The position numbers and the translations under genes are program-made. A DNA stretch of 64,000 nucleotides from Devosia algicola (GTDB lineage Bacteria > Pseudomonadota > Alphaproteobacteria > Rhizobiales > Devosiaceae), in NCBI RefSeq assembly GCF_028816455.1, contig NZ_CP118246.1:248001-312000 (forward strand). The letters run 5' to 3'. This document shows positions 28,841-38,682 of this stretch, in pieces (position 1 is the stretch's first letter; every line of letters begins with the position of its first letter). The notes beneath the pieces are model-generated. The model saw nothing but the letters and a program-made list of their open reading frames with translations, searched no databases and was not told the origin of the DNA.

Positions 28841-30388
28841 GTGGCTGACGACACAATTGAGCAGGAAGATGACGACTCGCCCTACCGGAATATCCTGAGA
28901 TCGACCTCGCTGATCGGCGCCTCCTCGGTCGTCAGCATGATATTGTCGGTAGTGCGCCTCAAAGTGCTGGCGGTGCTGCTCGGACCGGCGGGTGTGGGTC
29001 TGTTTGGCCTCTATTTCGTTGTCGTTGACCTCTGCGCCAATCTGGCCGGGTTCGGTATTCAGTCCAGCGGTGTGCGACAGGTCGCGGTGGCGACCGCCAG
29101 TGGCGATCTGGTCAAGGTTGCCAAGATTGCAAAGGTGCTCAGAGTTGCCTCATTGGTGCTCGGCATTATCGGCGCGCTGCTGGTTGTCGCGCTCGCCGCA
29201 CCCATTTCAACAATCACCTTCGGCACGGACGTGCGGGCATCGGCGGTGATGCTGATCGGCGGCGCGGTGCTGCTTCGTATCCTTGCGGGTGCGCCAATCG
29301 CCATCATACAAGGCAATAGGCGGATCGGGGACCTTGCCCGGATGACCATCGCCGGCGCGCTTCTCAATACTCTTGCTGCCATTCCCTTGGTCTACTTTTT
29401 CGGCGAGGCGGGCATCGTGCCGTCGCTGCTGGCACTGGGGTTGACCACCTGGGTAGCCGCGCTCTGGTATTGCCGAAAAATCCAGCTGCCAAAGGTCAAA
29501 CTGACACTGCCCGAGTTTACCGCTGAGACCGGCGCCCTCCTAAAGCTCGGCTTCGCCTTCATGGCCAGTGGCTTCCTGACGGCGGGTGCGGCGTTTGTCA
29601 TCCGCATTCTCATTGTGCAGCAGCACGGTGTCGACGCTGCCGGCAATTATCAGGCGGCCTGGGCACTAGCGGGAATCTATATAGGGTTCATCCTCCAGGC
29701 GATGGGCACGGATTTCTATCCCCGCCTCTCTGCCATCAGCGACGACAACAAAGCCTGTAATCGCACCGTCAACGAGCAGGCGCGAGTCAGCATTCTTCTG
29801 GCTGGTCCAGGCTTGCTCGGCACCTTGGCATTGGCACCGCTGGTCATGTCGATTTTTTACACCGCACAGTTCGCCGACGCGGTCCCTCTACTTCGGTGGT
29901 TTTGCCTTGGAATGTTGCTGCGGGTTGTCTCCTGGCCCATGGGGTTCATTATCTTGGCCAAGGGCGCGCAGACGATGTTTTTCTGGACCGAGGTGGCAGC
30001 CAGCACCGTTCATGTCGGGCTGGCATGGCTGCTGCTTGGCACATTTGGTTTGGCGGGGGCAGGGGTTGCGTTTGTCGGGCTTTATATCTGGCACAGCTTG
30101 CTGATTTACCTGCTGGTGCGCCGCATGTCGGGATTTCGCTGGTCGAAGGAAAATTTCGCGCTCGGATCCCTGTTCCTTGGCTTGACCATTATTGTGCTGA
30201 TCGCTGTCGAAATGGCGCCATATTGGCTCGGTCTGGCAATCGCCATGGCCGGGACAATTTTGGCATGCTGGATTTCGTCCTCGCAACTGATCGGGTTGGT
30301 GCCACAAAAGTGGATACCGGAATCGCTGCGGCCGCTGATATATTTTCTGTTGCGCCATCAACCCAAATTAGCGCCAGGGCGCGCTTAG
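28841..30388 (+). CDS. Polysaccharide flippase (Wzx/PST family)
   Basis: About 515 residues from a GTG at 28841 (VADDTIEQEDDD); a TTG at 28760 is possible, so the start is uncertain. Twelve to fourteen hydrophobic segments follow an acidic N-terminal tail. The MATE/MOP-like opening NILRSTSLIGASSVVSMIL and LGPAGVGLFGLY are typical of oligosaccharide flippases. It moves the lipid-linked repeat unit across the inner membrane for polymerisation by the Wzy-like protein (49404-50859). Its stop overlaps the convergent DegT gene by 4 bp. Confidence 0.88.
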   Translation: MADDTIEQEDDDSPYRNILRSTSLIGASSVVSMILSVVRLKVLAVLLGPAGVGLFGLYFVVVDLCANLAGFGIQSSGVRQVAVATASGDLVKVAKIAKVLRVASLVLGIIGALLVVALAAPISTITFGTDVRASAVMLIGGAVLLRILAGAPIAIIQGNRRIGDLARMTIAGALLNTLAAIPLVYFFGEAGIVPSLLALGLTTWVAALWYCRKIQLPKVKLTLPEFTAETGALLKLGFAFMASGFLTAGAAFVIRILIVQQHGVDAAGNYQAAWALAGIYIGFILQAMGTDFYPRLSAISDDNKACNRTVNEQARVSILLAGPGLLGTLALAPLVMSIFYTAQFADAVPLLRWFCLGMLLRVVSWPMGFIILAKGAQTMFFWTEVAASTVHVGLAWLLLGTFGLAGAGVAFVGLYIWHSLLIYLLVRRMSGFRWSKENFALGSLFLGLTIIVLIAVEMAPYWLGLAIAMAGTILACWISSSQLIGLVPQKWIPESLRPLIYFLLRHQPKLAPGRA

Positions 30389-31569
30389 AGCGCCGGCACT
30401 AAAATCTCGCTCAAGGCCTCTTCGAGTGCCGAGGTGACATAGTGCACATCGTCACCACTCATCTGCACAAATAGCGGCAGCATGATCGACGAGCCTTGCG
30501 CAACCAAAGAGTTCTCCAGTGATCCTGCGCTCCGGCTGAGATTTTGGCCGCGATAGGCTGGCTCGATATGGGCGTTCATTACGCCCCGACGCGTGGCAAT
30601 GCCGCGATCAAGCAAGGCCTGCATTGTCACGACCTGATCGGCTTGCCGTGGCAGCCCGACGCAATAGCTTTGCCAGTTGCTGCGTGCCCACGCTGGCTCA
30701 GTCGGGGGCCGAATCCCCTCAATTTGCGACAGTTGCGCGGTATAAAGCGCGGCGAGGCGACGGCGTGCCGATATTATATCGGGCAACCGCTCGATCTGGG
30801 AGCGGCCAATCGCCGCCTGAACATCGGTCATGCGATAATTGTAGCCAACACTGTCATACTCTTCGAATATCACCTGCTTGGAACCATGCCGAACTGTGTC
30901 CGGAACATTCATCGCATGCTGTCGCAATAGCCGAAACTTGCGGTCGTAGTCCGGATTTGCCGTTGTCAGCATGCCGCCGTCGCCGGTTGTAACCACCTTG
31001 CGTGGATGAAACGAGAAGCAGGCGATGTCAGCATGTGGCTTGCCGATGCGCTCCCACTTTCCGTCCCAAATAATCTCGCTACCGGTTGCGCAGGCGGCGT
31101 CTTCCACCACCTTGAGGCCGTGCTGGCGCGCAATTTTCATGATCTGTCGCAGATCGCAGGGCATACCAAGCTGATGCACACACAGAATGGCGCGTGTTTT
31201 TGGCGTAATCGCCGCAACGATAGCGTCGGGATCAATGTTGAAACCATCCGTTTCGATGTCCACAAACACCGGGGTCGCCCTGCAATAGCGTATTGCATTT
31301 GGCGTGGCGATGAAGGAGTGGCTGACAGTGATCACTTCGTCACCGGCCTCAACCCCCACGGCCATCAGCGCCAGATGCAGCGCCGTTGTACAATTGGAAA
31401 CAGCGCACGCATTCGGCGCGCCTACATAGGCGGCGAACTCATTTTCGAAGTGGCCAACTTCGGGGCCCTGGGTCACCCAACCCGACAGGATGGCCCGGCG
31501 GGCAGCGTCCGCTTCTGCTTCGCCCAATACGGGCTTGGCAACCGGGATCTGACGAAAGGGGGTGGTCAT
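30385..31569 (-). CDS. DegT/DnrJ/EryC1/StrS nucleotide-sugar aminotransferase (1)
   Basis: 394 residues, standard for the family. Fold-type I PLP features: GWVTQGPEVGHFE start, SNCTTALHLAL, DEVITVSHSFIATPNAI, VEDAACATGS and the PLP lysine in SFHPRKVVTTGDGG. It aminates a keto group of a nucleotide-bound sugar. It ends 4 bp inside the flippase and starts overlapping the SDR gene (31566-31569). It probably acts on a 3- or 4-keto sugar for the exopolysaccharide; the exact product is unknown. Confidence 0.88.
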   Translation of the reverse strand: MTTPFRQIPVAKPVLGEAEADAARRAILSGWVTQGPEVGHFENEFAAYVGAPNACAVSNCTTALHLALMAVGVEAGDEVITVSHSFIATPNAIRYCRATPVFVDIETDGFNIDPDAIVAAITPKTRAILCVHQLGMPCDLRQIMKIARQHGLKVVEDAACATGSEIIWDGKWERIGKPHADIACFSFHPRKVVTTGDGGMLTTANPDYDRKFRLLRQHAMNVPDTVRHGSKQVIFEEYDSVGYNYRMTDVQAAIGRSQIERLPDIISARRRLAALYTAQLSQIEGIRPPTEPAWARSNWQSYCVGLPRQADQVVTMQALLDRGIATRRGVMNAHIEPAYRGQNLSRSAGSLENSLVAQGSSIMLPLFVQMSGDDVHYVTSALEEALSEILVPAL

Positions 31570-32540
31570 GCAACGTTATCCCGTTCGGTCTGCCGCTCGG
31601 CTTTCCACCACGCGACCAAGTCCCTTAGCCCCTGTTCCATTGAAATTTCTGCTTTAAAGCCGAGTGCCCGCTCGGCATTTTCTGTCACGGCCAGACGCCG
31701 TGGGACCGGATTGACCTTGCGAGCGGGCTGGTGGATCGGTTCAAGCGATGACCCCATGATACTCAGCAGCGCCGTTGCGAGATCGCCAAGGCCGGTTTCC
31801 GCGCCGCTGGCAACATTGAATACCGCGTCTGATTCATCAGACGCCGCCGCCAGCACGTTGGCTCGGGCGATATCAGCCACATGCACAAAATCCATGGTCT
31901 GCTTGCCGTCGCCCATGACAATCGGCGGCAAACCCTCCGCAATGCGCTCCATCCAACGGATCAGCACTTCGGTATAGGCCCCGTATACGTCCATGCGGGG
32001 GCCATAAACGTTGAAATATCGCAAGGCTACATATTTAAGGCCATGCATTTCATTGAAACTGCGCAGCAAGCCCTCATTATAGGCCTTGGCTGCCCCATAG
32101 ATCGTCCTGTTGTTATAGGGATGATGCGTTTCGTCGGTCGGAAAAATGTCGGCGGCCCCCAGTACCGAGGCCGACGACGCTGCCACGACTTTTTCGACAC
32201 CTGCCTCTACCGCCGCCTCAAGCACATTGAAGGTGCCGGTGGCGAGCACATCATGAGCCAACCGTGGTTCCTCGGCGCACTGGGTGATGCGTATGGCGGC
32301 TTGATGAAAAACCAGATGAACCCCATCCATGGTCTTGGTCAGCAATTGCGCATCGCGAATGTCGCCATCGATTATCGTAAGCGGCGTAATCGACTGTGCG
32401 TGGGCCAAATTTTCGCGACGGCCGCGCACGAAATTGTCGAAAATGATAATTTCGGCTGGCGCCTGTTGTGCCACAAGATCTGCGATATGAGAGCCGATCA
32501 GACCCGCACCTCCGGTGATCAGTATCCGCTTGCCCTGCAT
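31566..32540 (-). CDS. NAD-dependent nucleotide-sugar epimerase/dehydratase
   Basis: 324 residues from the ATG at 32540 (AGAGGGCAAG upstream); an in-frame start at 32594 is unlikely. GGAGLIGS Rossmann motif, the AASSASVLG strand, and YGAAKAYNE as the YxxxK catalytic pair. Extended SDR of the UDP-GlcNAc/GalNAc 4-epimerase or 4,6-dehydratase type. It is coupled to the downstream DegT aminotransferase, so it may produce that enzyme's keto-sugar substrate. Confidence 0.85.
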   Translation of the reverse strand: MQGKRILITGGAGLIGSHIADLVAQQAPAEIIIFDNFVRGRRENLAHAQSITPLTIIDGDIRDAQLLTKTMDGVHLVFHQAAIRITQCAEEPRLAHDVLATGTFNVLEAAVEAGVEKVVAASSASVLGAADIFPTDETHHPYNNRTIYGAAKAYNEGLLRSFNEMHGLKYVALRYFNVYGPRMDVYGAYTEVLIRWMERIAEGLPPIVMGDGKQTMDFVHVADIARANVLAAASDESDAVFNVASGAETGLGDLATALLSIMGSSLEPIHQPARKVNPVPRRLAVTENAERALGFKAEISMEQGLRDLVAWWKAERQTERDNVA

Positions 32541-32608
32541 GATCTTGCCCTCTGTTGATTGTCGCACGTTCAATTTCGTTCCGTTTGGCCGCAATTGTAG
32601 CTATTGCC

Positions 32609-33712
32609 TCAAGCGGCAAATTCGTCTTGTTGCAGGAGCGCACCGACGATTTCGACCGACTGCAAATCCATTTCCGGATAAAGCGGTAGCGACAGCACGC
32701 TGTCGGCCGCCGCCTCTGCCATCGGAAAGCTGCCCCGCCCAAGTTTCAGGTCGGCAAATGCTGGTTGCAGGTGAACCGGCACCGGATAATGCAGCCCGGT
32801 TTCAACGCCTTCGCGTGCGAGCATTTTCTGCAACTGTTCGCGATCCTGCGTCCGGACTGCAAAAATGTGCCAGACATGGCGCCGACCGTCCGCCTCGAGC
32901 GGCACGCCCAGGCCCGAACCGGCAAGCACTCGGCCATATAGTCGCGCCCGTGTCCGGCGCGCCTCGATCCAACTCTCGAGTTGGCCCAATTTAACCGCGA
33001 GAACGGCGCCCTGAACGGCATCCATCCGATAGTTGTAGCCCTCAACAATATGATGATAGCGCCGGTCTTGTCCCCAATCGCGCAACATGCGGATTTTTTG
33101 CGCTTGCTCGTCGCTACTGGTAACCACCATGCCGCCTTCGCCGCATGCGCCCAGATTCTTGCCCGGATAGAAACTGAAGCAACCAGAAAGCCCCATGCTA
33201 CCGGCCATATGGCCATCATATTGCGCGCCATGTGCCTGGCAGGCGTCTTCAACAACAGCCAGATCATGCTTTCTGGCGATAGACAAAATCGCGTCCATCT
33301 CTGCCATTTGTCCGTAGAGGTGAACCGGCACGATAGCCCGCGTTCGCGGCGTAATCGCCTCCTCAATACGCTCCGGATCGATGTTGAAGGTTTCCGGGTC
33401 GATGTCGACGAATACCGGCCGCGCGCCGATATATCGGATGGCCGCGGCCGTGGCGATAAAGGTAAACGGGGTGGTGATCACCTCGTCGCCCTTGCCGACG
33501 CCCGCTGCCAGCAATGCCAGATGCAGGGCGCTGGTGCCAGTATTGACCGCGATGGCGTGCTTGACGCCACAATACGCGGCAAACGCCTCTTCGAGCGCTG
33601 TCACCTCGTCGCCCAACACATAGCGGCCCGACCGAAGCACCCTGAGCGCCGCAGCCTCGATATCCTTGCCAATGGTTGCATATTGCGCTTTGAGATCAAG
33701 AAACGGGATCAT
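32609..33712 (-). CDS. DegT/DnrJ/EryC1/StrS nucleotide-sugar aminotransferase (2), WbpE-like
   Basis: 367 residues. Landmarks: PFLDLKAQYATIGKDIEAA at the N-terminus, NTGTSALHLAL, DEVITTPFTFIATAAAI, VEDACQAHGA and the PLP lysine in SFYPGKNLGACGEGG. It resembles WbpE, which transaminates UDP-3-keto-GlcNAcA. The overlapping upstream genes (Idh-type dehydrogenase and hexapeptide acetyltransferase) complete a WbpB-E-D-like set for a 3-amino or 3-acetamido sugar. Confidence 0.88.
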   Translation of the reverse strand: MIPFLDLKAQYATIGKDIEAAALRVLRSGRYVLGDEVTALEEAFAAYCGVKHAIAVNTGTSALHLALLAAGVGKGDEVITTPFTFIATAAAIRYIGARPVFVDIDPETFNIDPERIEEAITPRTRAIVPVHLYGQMAEMDAILSIARKHDLAVVEDACQAHGAQYDGHMAGSMGLSGCFSFYPGKNLGACGEGGMVVTSSDEQAQKIRMLRDWGQDRRYHHIVEGYNYRMDAVQGAVLAVKLGQLESWIEARRTRARLYGRVLAGSGLGVPLEADGRRHVWHIFAVRTQDREQLQKMLAREGVETGLHYPVPVHLQPAFADLKLGRGSFPMAEAAADSVLSLPLYPEMDLQSVEIVGALLQQDEFAA

Positions 33713-34747
33713 GCGGGCACCAGCTCTTTGGGCAGTTCAATTGCTTGACCACCTTTTGCCATGGACTGGCTGGCAGCTTCCAGAATGCGTACCACCCGCA
33801 ATCCGGCGGCCCCATCGGCGGTTGGTCGCGTGCCATTCTCGATACAGGCGGCGAACTCGCGCAGCTCGCAGCCCAATGCCTCGGTAACGTCGAGCCTGCG
33901 GGGCGAACATATCGCCAGCCCGATAGCCGATCCGCATCTGGTTGATGCGCTCGCTGGCGCGCGGTGCCATGGGGTCCACGGTAATGCCGCGATCATAGAC
34001 TTTTATTTTTTCGCTCGGCTCCAGATCATCATAGACGATCATCTTGTTGCTGCCCCCGATTAGGGTGCGCCGAACTTTGACCGGTGCCAGCCAATTCACA
34101 TGTACATGCGCCATCAGCTTGCAGTCAAAATGCAGGTTCAAATAGGCGATGTTCTCCGGCACCCCCGCAACATGAGACATGCCGATGGCCGAAACGGCGC
34201 GCGGCCGGGCGTCGAGTACGAAATCCATGATCGAGAGATCGTGTACCGCCAGGTCCCACATGACGCTGACATCGCGCTGGAAAATTCCCAGATTTACCCG
34301 GACCGAGTCATAATAATAGACGTCGCCCAGATCGTTCTTGATCAGATCGCGCAATTTCTTGACCGCGCCGGTGTGAATGAACGTATGATCCACCGCGATC
34401 GTCAGGCCTCGGCGGTCGGCCTCGTCATTCAACCGTTCTGCCTGTTCGGCAGTGGCGGTGATCGGCTTTTCCACAAAGACGTGCTTCCCAGCGCGAAGGG
34501 CACGCATTGCCAAGTCAAAATGCGACGAGACCGGCGTTGCAATGGCAACCGCATCCACCTTGGGATCGCGCAGAACCTCATCAACTTCTTCAGTAATGCC
34601 CACGGCGGGATAGCGAAGGCGCAACCCGGCCAGCCTTTCGGTTCTCAGGTCGCATACCCAACGCACCTGCACCCCTGGAATATCACAGAAATTACGAACC
34701 AGGTTTGGCCCCCAATATCCGTAGCCAATAACCCCGATCCCGATCAT
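33709..34747 (-). pseudogene. Gfo/Idh/MocA-family dehydrogenase (WbpB-like), frameshifted
   Basis: ATG at 34747, overlapping the acetyltransferase stop. The N-terminal Rossmann domain shows GVIGYGYWGPNLVRNF and the signature EKPITAT, then WDLAVHDLSI. After RAGDMFAPQ (about 33905) the literal frame is scrambled. The true tail resumes as RLDVTEALGCELREFAACIENGTRP and ends at 33709, overlapping the DegT start by ATGA. The corrected length is about 345 residues. It probably oxidises C3 of a nucleotide-sugar uronate before transamination. The break is a likely single-base insertion. Confidence 0.85.
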
Positions 34748-35244
34748 CGCTGTAGCCCTCCGGCCCGTTTGGTTGGCGTGGATGTGTTTTGTGCAATCTG
34801 TTTGGCGGGCACCCCGGCGACCACGGCGCCAGGCGCAACATCGTGCGTCACGACGGCGCCAGCGCCCACCAGGGCGCCTTCGCCAATCGTTATGCCCGCG
34901 AGAATTGTGGCGTTGCTGCCAATCGATGCGTTGGTACGAACCAGTGTGCCAATTACCTGCCAGTCACCACTACCCTGCAATTGCCCCGCATCGTTGGTGG
35001 CGTGGGGGTAGGGGTCGTTGGTGAACATCACCCCGTGACCAATGAACACGCCATCCTCGATGGTCACGCCTTCACAGATGAAGCTGTGACTCGAAATCTT
35101 GCAGTTTCGACCGATTTGGGCGTTCTTTTGAATTTCAACGAAGGTGCCGACCCGGCTACCAGCGCCGATTGAACAGTCATAGAGATTGACGAGTTCGGGT
35201 TTGTGGATGACCACTCCTTCTCCCAGCGAAACGCGCTCTAGCAT
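34744..35244 (-). CDS. Hexapeptide-repeat N-acetyltransferase (WbpD-like)
   Basis: 166 residues of left-handed beta-helix hexapeptides: VTIEDGVFIGHGVMFTND, ATILAGITIGEGALVGAGAV, then the closing VTHDVAPGAVVAGVPAK. Size and order match WbpD/PglD-like enzymes that N-acetylate the amino group set by a DegT aminotransferase. It is the first gene of a four-gene operon, and a conserved upstream motif lies about 90 bp before its start. Confidence 0.88.
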   Translation of the reverse strand: MLERVSLGEGVVIHKPELVNLYDCSIGAGSRVGTFVEIQKNAQIGRNCKISSHSFICEGVTIEDGVFIGHGVMFTNDPYPHATNDAGQLQGSGDWQVIGTLVRTNASIGSNATILAGITIGEGALVGAGAVVTHDVAPGAVVAGVPAKQIAQNTSTPTKRAGGLQR

Positions 35245-35333
35245 CTGGTATTCCCCAAGCCCCCATCAATCTGCGCGCGCGGTTTGATAACTTTCCGGTT
35301 GCGTTCAAAAGGCTATCAGGCTCGGCGCTTATC

Positions 35334-35357
35334 GCAATTTCTCAATAGAGCCTATGG
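35334..35357. promoter_or_regulatory. Locus motif A, copy 1 (with intergenic 35245-35552)
   Basis: GCAATTTCTCAATAGAGCCT followed by ATGG. Nearly identical to 57708-57731, and related to 43301-43324, 50911-50933 and 28691-28708. The 308-bp intergenic region also contains CTCTAGCTAAAG (35379-35390) and no credible gene. It separates the WbpD-like operon (-) from the type I secretion genes (+). Confidence 0.5.
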
Positions 35358-35552
35358 GGTTAGGCTAGTTTTGGGGGCGCTCTAGCTAAAGTTTTGGTAT
35401 CGGAGCAGCAACACAAGCCAATTTATAGCCCATCGGATTTAGTCGTCACACCTCGACTCCTTTTGGGCGATGCCAACAGTGCCAGTCTAGTTTCTTCAAT
35501 TTATGGAGTTCGGGAAATATCCGGTTCACGCTCTGGTGTCCTCAATTGAGAC

Positions 35553-37337
35553 ATGATTTGGCACTTAATGAGCACCCGCTCGGTACCGTCTCTACCGGAG
35601 CAGTCGAAAGGACGGCAGTTGGCGACCATTCAAAGCGGTGTTGAATCCCGACCGGTGTTCGGCCTGATCGCGCTGGCGCGTGGCCAGATCATTGTACTGT
35701 TTGCGCTCAGCGTCACCTCAAACATCCTTATGCTTACCGGCTCGGTATTCATGCTGCAGGTCTATGATCGTGTGCTGCCGAGCCGTTCAACCGACACGTT
35801 GATCGCCCTGACAACGCTGGTAATCGTGCTGTACGGGTTTTATGCGTTGATTGAATGGATCCGCGCGCGGATGGCAATTCGCCTCGGCGGGCTGATTCAC
35901 GACCGGTTCGCGCAATCCCTGTTTCAGGCAGCTGTTCGGCTGCGGCTGGTGTCGACACAGGCCGGCCGCGTAAATCCAATTCATGATCTCGATGTTTTGC
36001 GGGCGTTCATATCCGGCCCGGGCCCGATAGGCTCTGCTCGATCTGCCCTGGATTCCCATATATGTAATGGTCGCGTTCATGCTGCATCCCTTGCTTGGCG
36101 CGTTTACATTGGGGGGGGCGTGCTGATCGCGGGCCTTTTGGTCATCAACGAGCCTGCATTCGCGTCGCCCGGCCAATGCAACCACGGCCGCCGCCATCGA
36201 GCGAGGTGGCCTGACCAACGATGCGGAAACGAACGCTGAATCGATCATGGCGATGGGCATGATCACCGGCGTGACATCGCGGTGGGAGCGTGCCGCGCAC
36301 CAGTACGCGCAGTCCCAGCAAAGATCCTCCGACCGGACCGCCTTCTACGCATCACTGACCAAGGGCGTTCGCTATCTTCTTCAATCGGCCGTGCTGGCGG
36401 TGGGTGCATATCTGGTGATCCGGGGGAAATCACCGGCGGTCTGATGATCGCCGCGTCAATTCTTACCTCCCGGGCGCTCGCACCCATAGAACAGGTGGTT
36501 TCGCAATGGCGCAATTTCGTAAATGCCCGTCACGCGACCGCGCGATTGGTGCAGGTCCTGGCGCTCAGCGCCGTGGCGCAGCGCCCGACCCAACTGCCGT
36601 TACCAACTGAGAAACTGACACTGGAATGGTTGTTCACTGGACCGGACGCACGGCGCAGTCCGGTGGTTTTTGACGTTAATCTGACCCTCAACGCCGGTGA
36701 TGGACTCGGCATAATCGGCCCATCGGGTTCGGGAAAATCCTCAATTGCGCGGGCCCTTGTTGGCGTCTGGCCAGTGTTGCGCGGCTCGATACGCCTTGAT
36801 GGCTCGGAATTGGCCCACTTCGATCCCGTTCGGCTGGGCGCCGCCATCGGGTATTTGCCCCAGACAGTGCAATTGCTCGAGGGTACCGTCGCCGACAATA
36901 TTGGACGGTTCAGTGCCAGCCACGACACCGAAGCCATCCTGCGGGCGGCACGCGCCGCAAGGGTGCATGATCTGATTGTTACTATGCCCGATGGCTACGA
37001 AACCCGGGTTGGCGAAAATGGTTCTATATTGTCCGCTGGCCAGCGCCAGCGCATCGGGCTGGCGCGCGCCCTCTATGGCGACCCGTTTCTTCTGGTGCTG
37101 GATGAGCCGAACTCAAATCTCGACATGGACGGCGATCAGGCACTAACCGAAGCCATCGCCGATGCACGCGGTCGCGGCGCCATTGTCGTTGTGGTCGCCC
37201 ATCGACCCAGCGCCATTGCCGCCCTTAATAAGGTTCTGTTTATGCGTGAGGGCCGACAGGTCGCCTTCGGCAACAAGGATGCCGTGCTGAGCCAGATTTC
37301 CGCGCCGCCCACCATCGATAGGAGACAAAGTGCTTAA
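35553..37337 (+). pseudogene. Type I secretion ABC transporter (PrtD/PrsD-type), at least four frameshifts
   Basis: The N-terminal membrane domain opens with PVFGLIALARGQIIVLFALS and MLTGSVFMLQVYDRVLPSRS, the PrtD signature. Similarity then hops frames near 36030 (DLPWIPIYVMVAFMLHPLL), 36110 (a seven-G run), 36165 (ANATTAAAIERGGLTND) and 36425 (a five-G run). The ATPase domain is intact: Walker A GPSGSGKSS, SAGQRQRIGLARAL and LVLDEPNSNLD. About 595 residues when corrected. It exports RTX proteins directly from the cytoplasm. Two RTX/repeat proteins in this window are the natural clients. The homopolymer breaks indicate sequencing error. Confidence 0.88.
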
Positions 37338-38679
37338 GCAATTGATGGGCAGCGGCAATGAGAATGCACAAGTGCCGACTGCCAGCGGTAATTTTACCAG
37401 CCTGAAAAATCACGCGCTGCTGGGCGTTGGTGTATTGGTTGCGCTCGTTATCGGACTTGGTGGCTGGGCCGTGACAACAAACGTTGAAGGCGCAGTGATT
37501 GCCAACGGCGTCGTGGTGGCTGAAGGGGGCTCCCGAAAAGTCCAATATTCCGAGGGCGGTATCGTTCGCGAGATTTTGGTCCACAACAACCAGCACGTCG
37601 AGGCCGGTCAAGTCTTGATCCAACTGGACGATGTGTCCATTCGGGCAGAGCCTTGAGGTCATTCTTTCCCAGCTTCGCGAAGGCATCGGCAATCGGGCCC
37701 GGCTCGCGGCGGAAGCTAGCGGTGAATCAATGATTTTGGTGCCCGCCGTTGCCGAAAACTGGCCGCCCGACCCAAAACTGTCCATTGTCATGGCCGATCA
37801 GCAAACCCTGCGCCAGTCTCGTCGCAGGGCACTCGAGAACGAAGTGTCACGGTTCAAACAGCTGATTGATGAAAAACGATCCGTCATTGATGGCTATGAG
37901 GCACAGCTGACCGCCTACAATGGGCAGATGAAACTGGTTCAGGAAGAAATTGCACAGCAGGCAGCGCTGTTTGAAAAAAACTTAGCTCAAATCAGCGGCT
38001 TAACGAGCAAAGGCGCAGCGAGGCCGAACTTTCCGGCCAGATCCTGAGCGTACAGGCCACCATCGCGGCAACCAGGGCATCTATTTCAGAACTGGAAATA
38101 CAGGCAGGTCAAGTAACGAGCGAATTTCAGGCAAAAGCGCTTGCCGATCTTCAAACCACGTCGCAGACCGTTGCCGAGTTGATGCAAAAGATGATTGCCA
38201 CAAAGGCGCGGCTGTCGCGTCTGGAAATCCGTGCGCCTATCGCCGGCACTGTCCACGAATCCATTGTCCAGACCGTGGGCGGCGTCATAGCGCCCGCCGA
38301 TACGTTAATGCTGATCGTGCCCGAAGAGGAGCACTTGCTGGTCGATATGCGTGTTAGCCCGCTCGAAATTAACAAGTTGCATGTTGGTCAGGAGGCCGAG
38401 GTTCGAATGCTCAGTTTCGACCCGCGCACCACGCCAAATCTGGTAGGCAGCGTCAACACTATCTCACCCGACCTGATCCGGGATGCGGCTACTGGGGCGC
38501 AATATTTCAGCGTTCGCATCGACATTGCGGATAATGAACGCGACAAGCTCCCCGGCGACGCGGCGTTGGTTCCCGGCATGCCGGCGGAGAGTTTCTTTCA
38601 GACCGGGGAGCGAACCGTATGGTCCTATCTCATGGCGCCAATCGAAGAACGCTTTAGCCGCACATTCCGCGAAAATTAG
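37330..38679 (+). pseudogene. Type I secretion membrane-fusion protein (HlyD/PrsE-type), two frameshifts
   Basis: GTG start at 37330 after AGGAGACAAA, overlapping the ABC gene's stop. It has one N-terminal membrane helix (LLGVGVLVALVIGLGGWAV), then the lipoyl half GSRKVQYSEGGIVREI. A break near 37650 leads to a coiled-coil stretch (LENEVSRFKQLIDEKRSVI). A second break near 37990 leads to SELEIQAGQVTSEFQAKALA, RLEIRAPIAGTVHE and the C-terminal beta-barrel ending SRTFREN. About 448 residues when corrected. It bridges the ABC exporter to a TolC-like outer-membrane channel, which is not in this window. Confidence 0.87.
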
Positions 38680-38682
38680 GCC

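Noticed and set aside
36090..36120. Seven-G run as a phase-variation (slipped-strand) switch in the type I exporter
   Set aside because: Several other indels in the same gene are not at repeats, so general sequencing error explains it better; read-level length variation would be needed to revive the idea.
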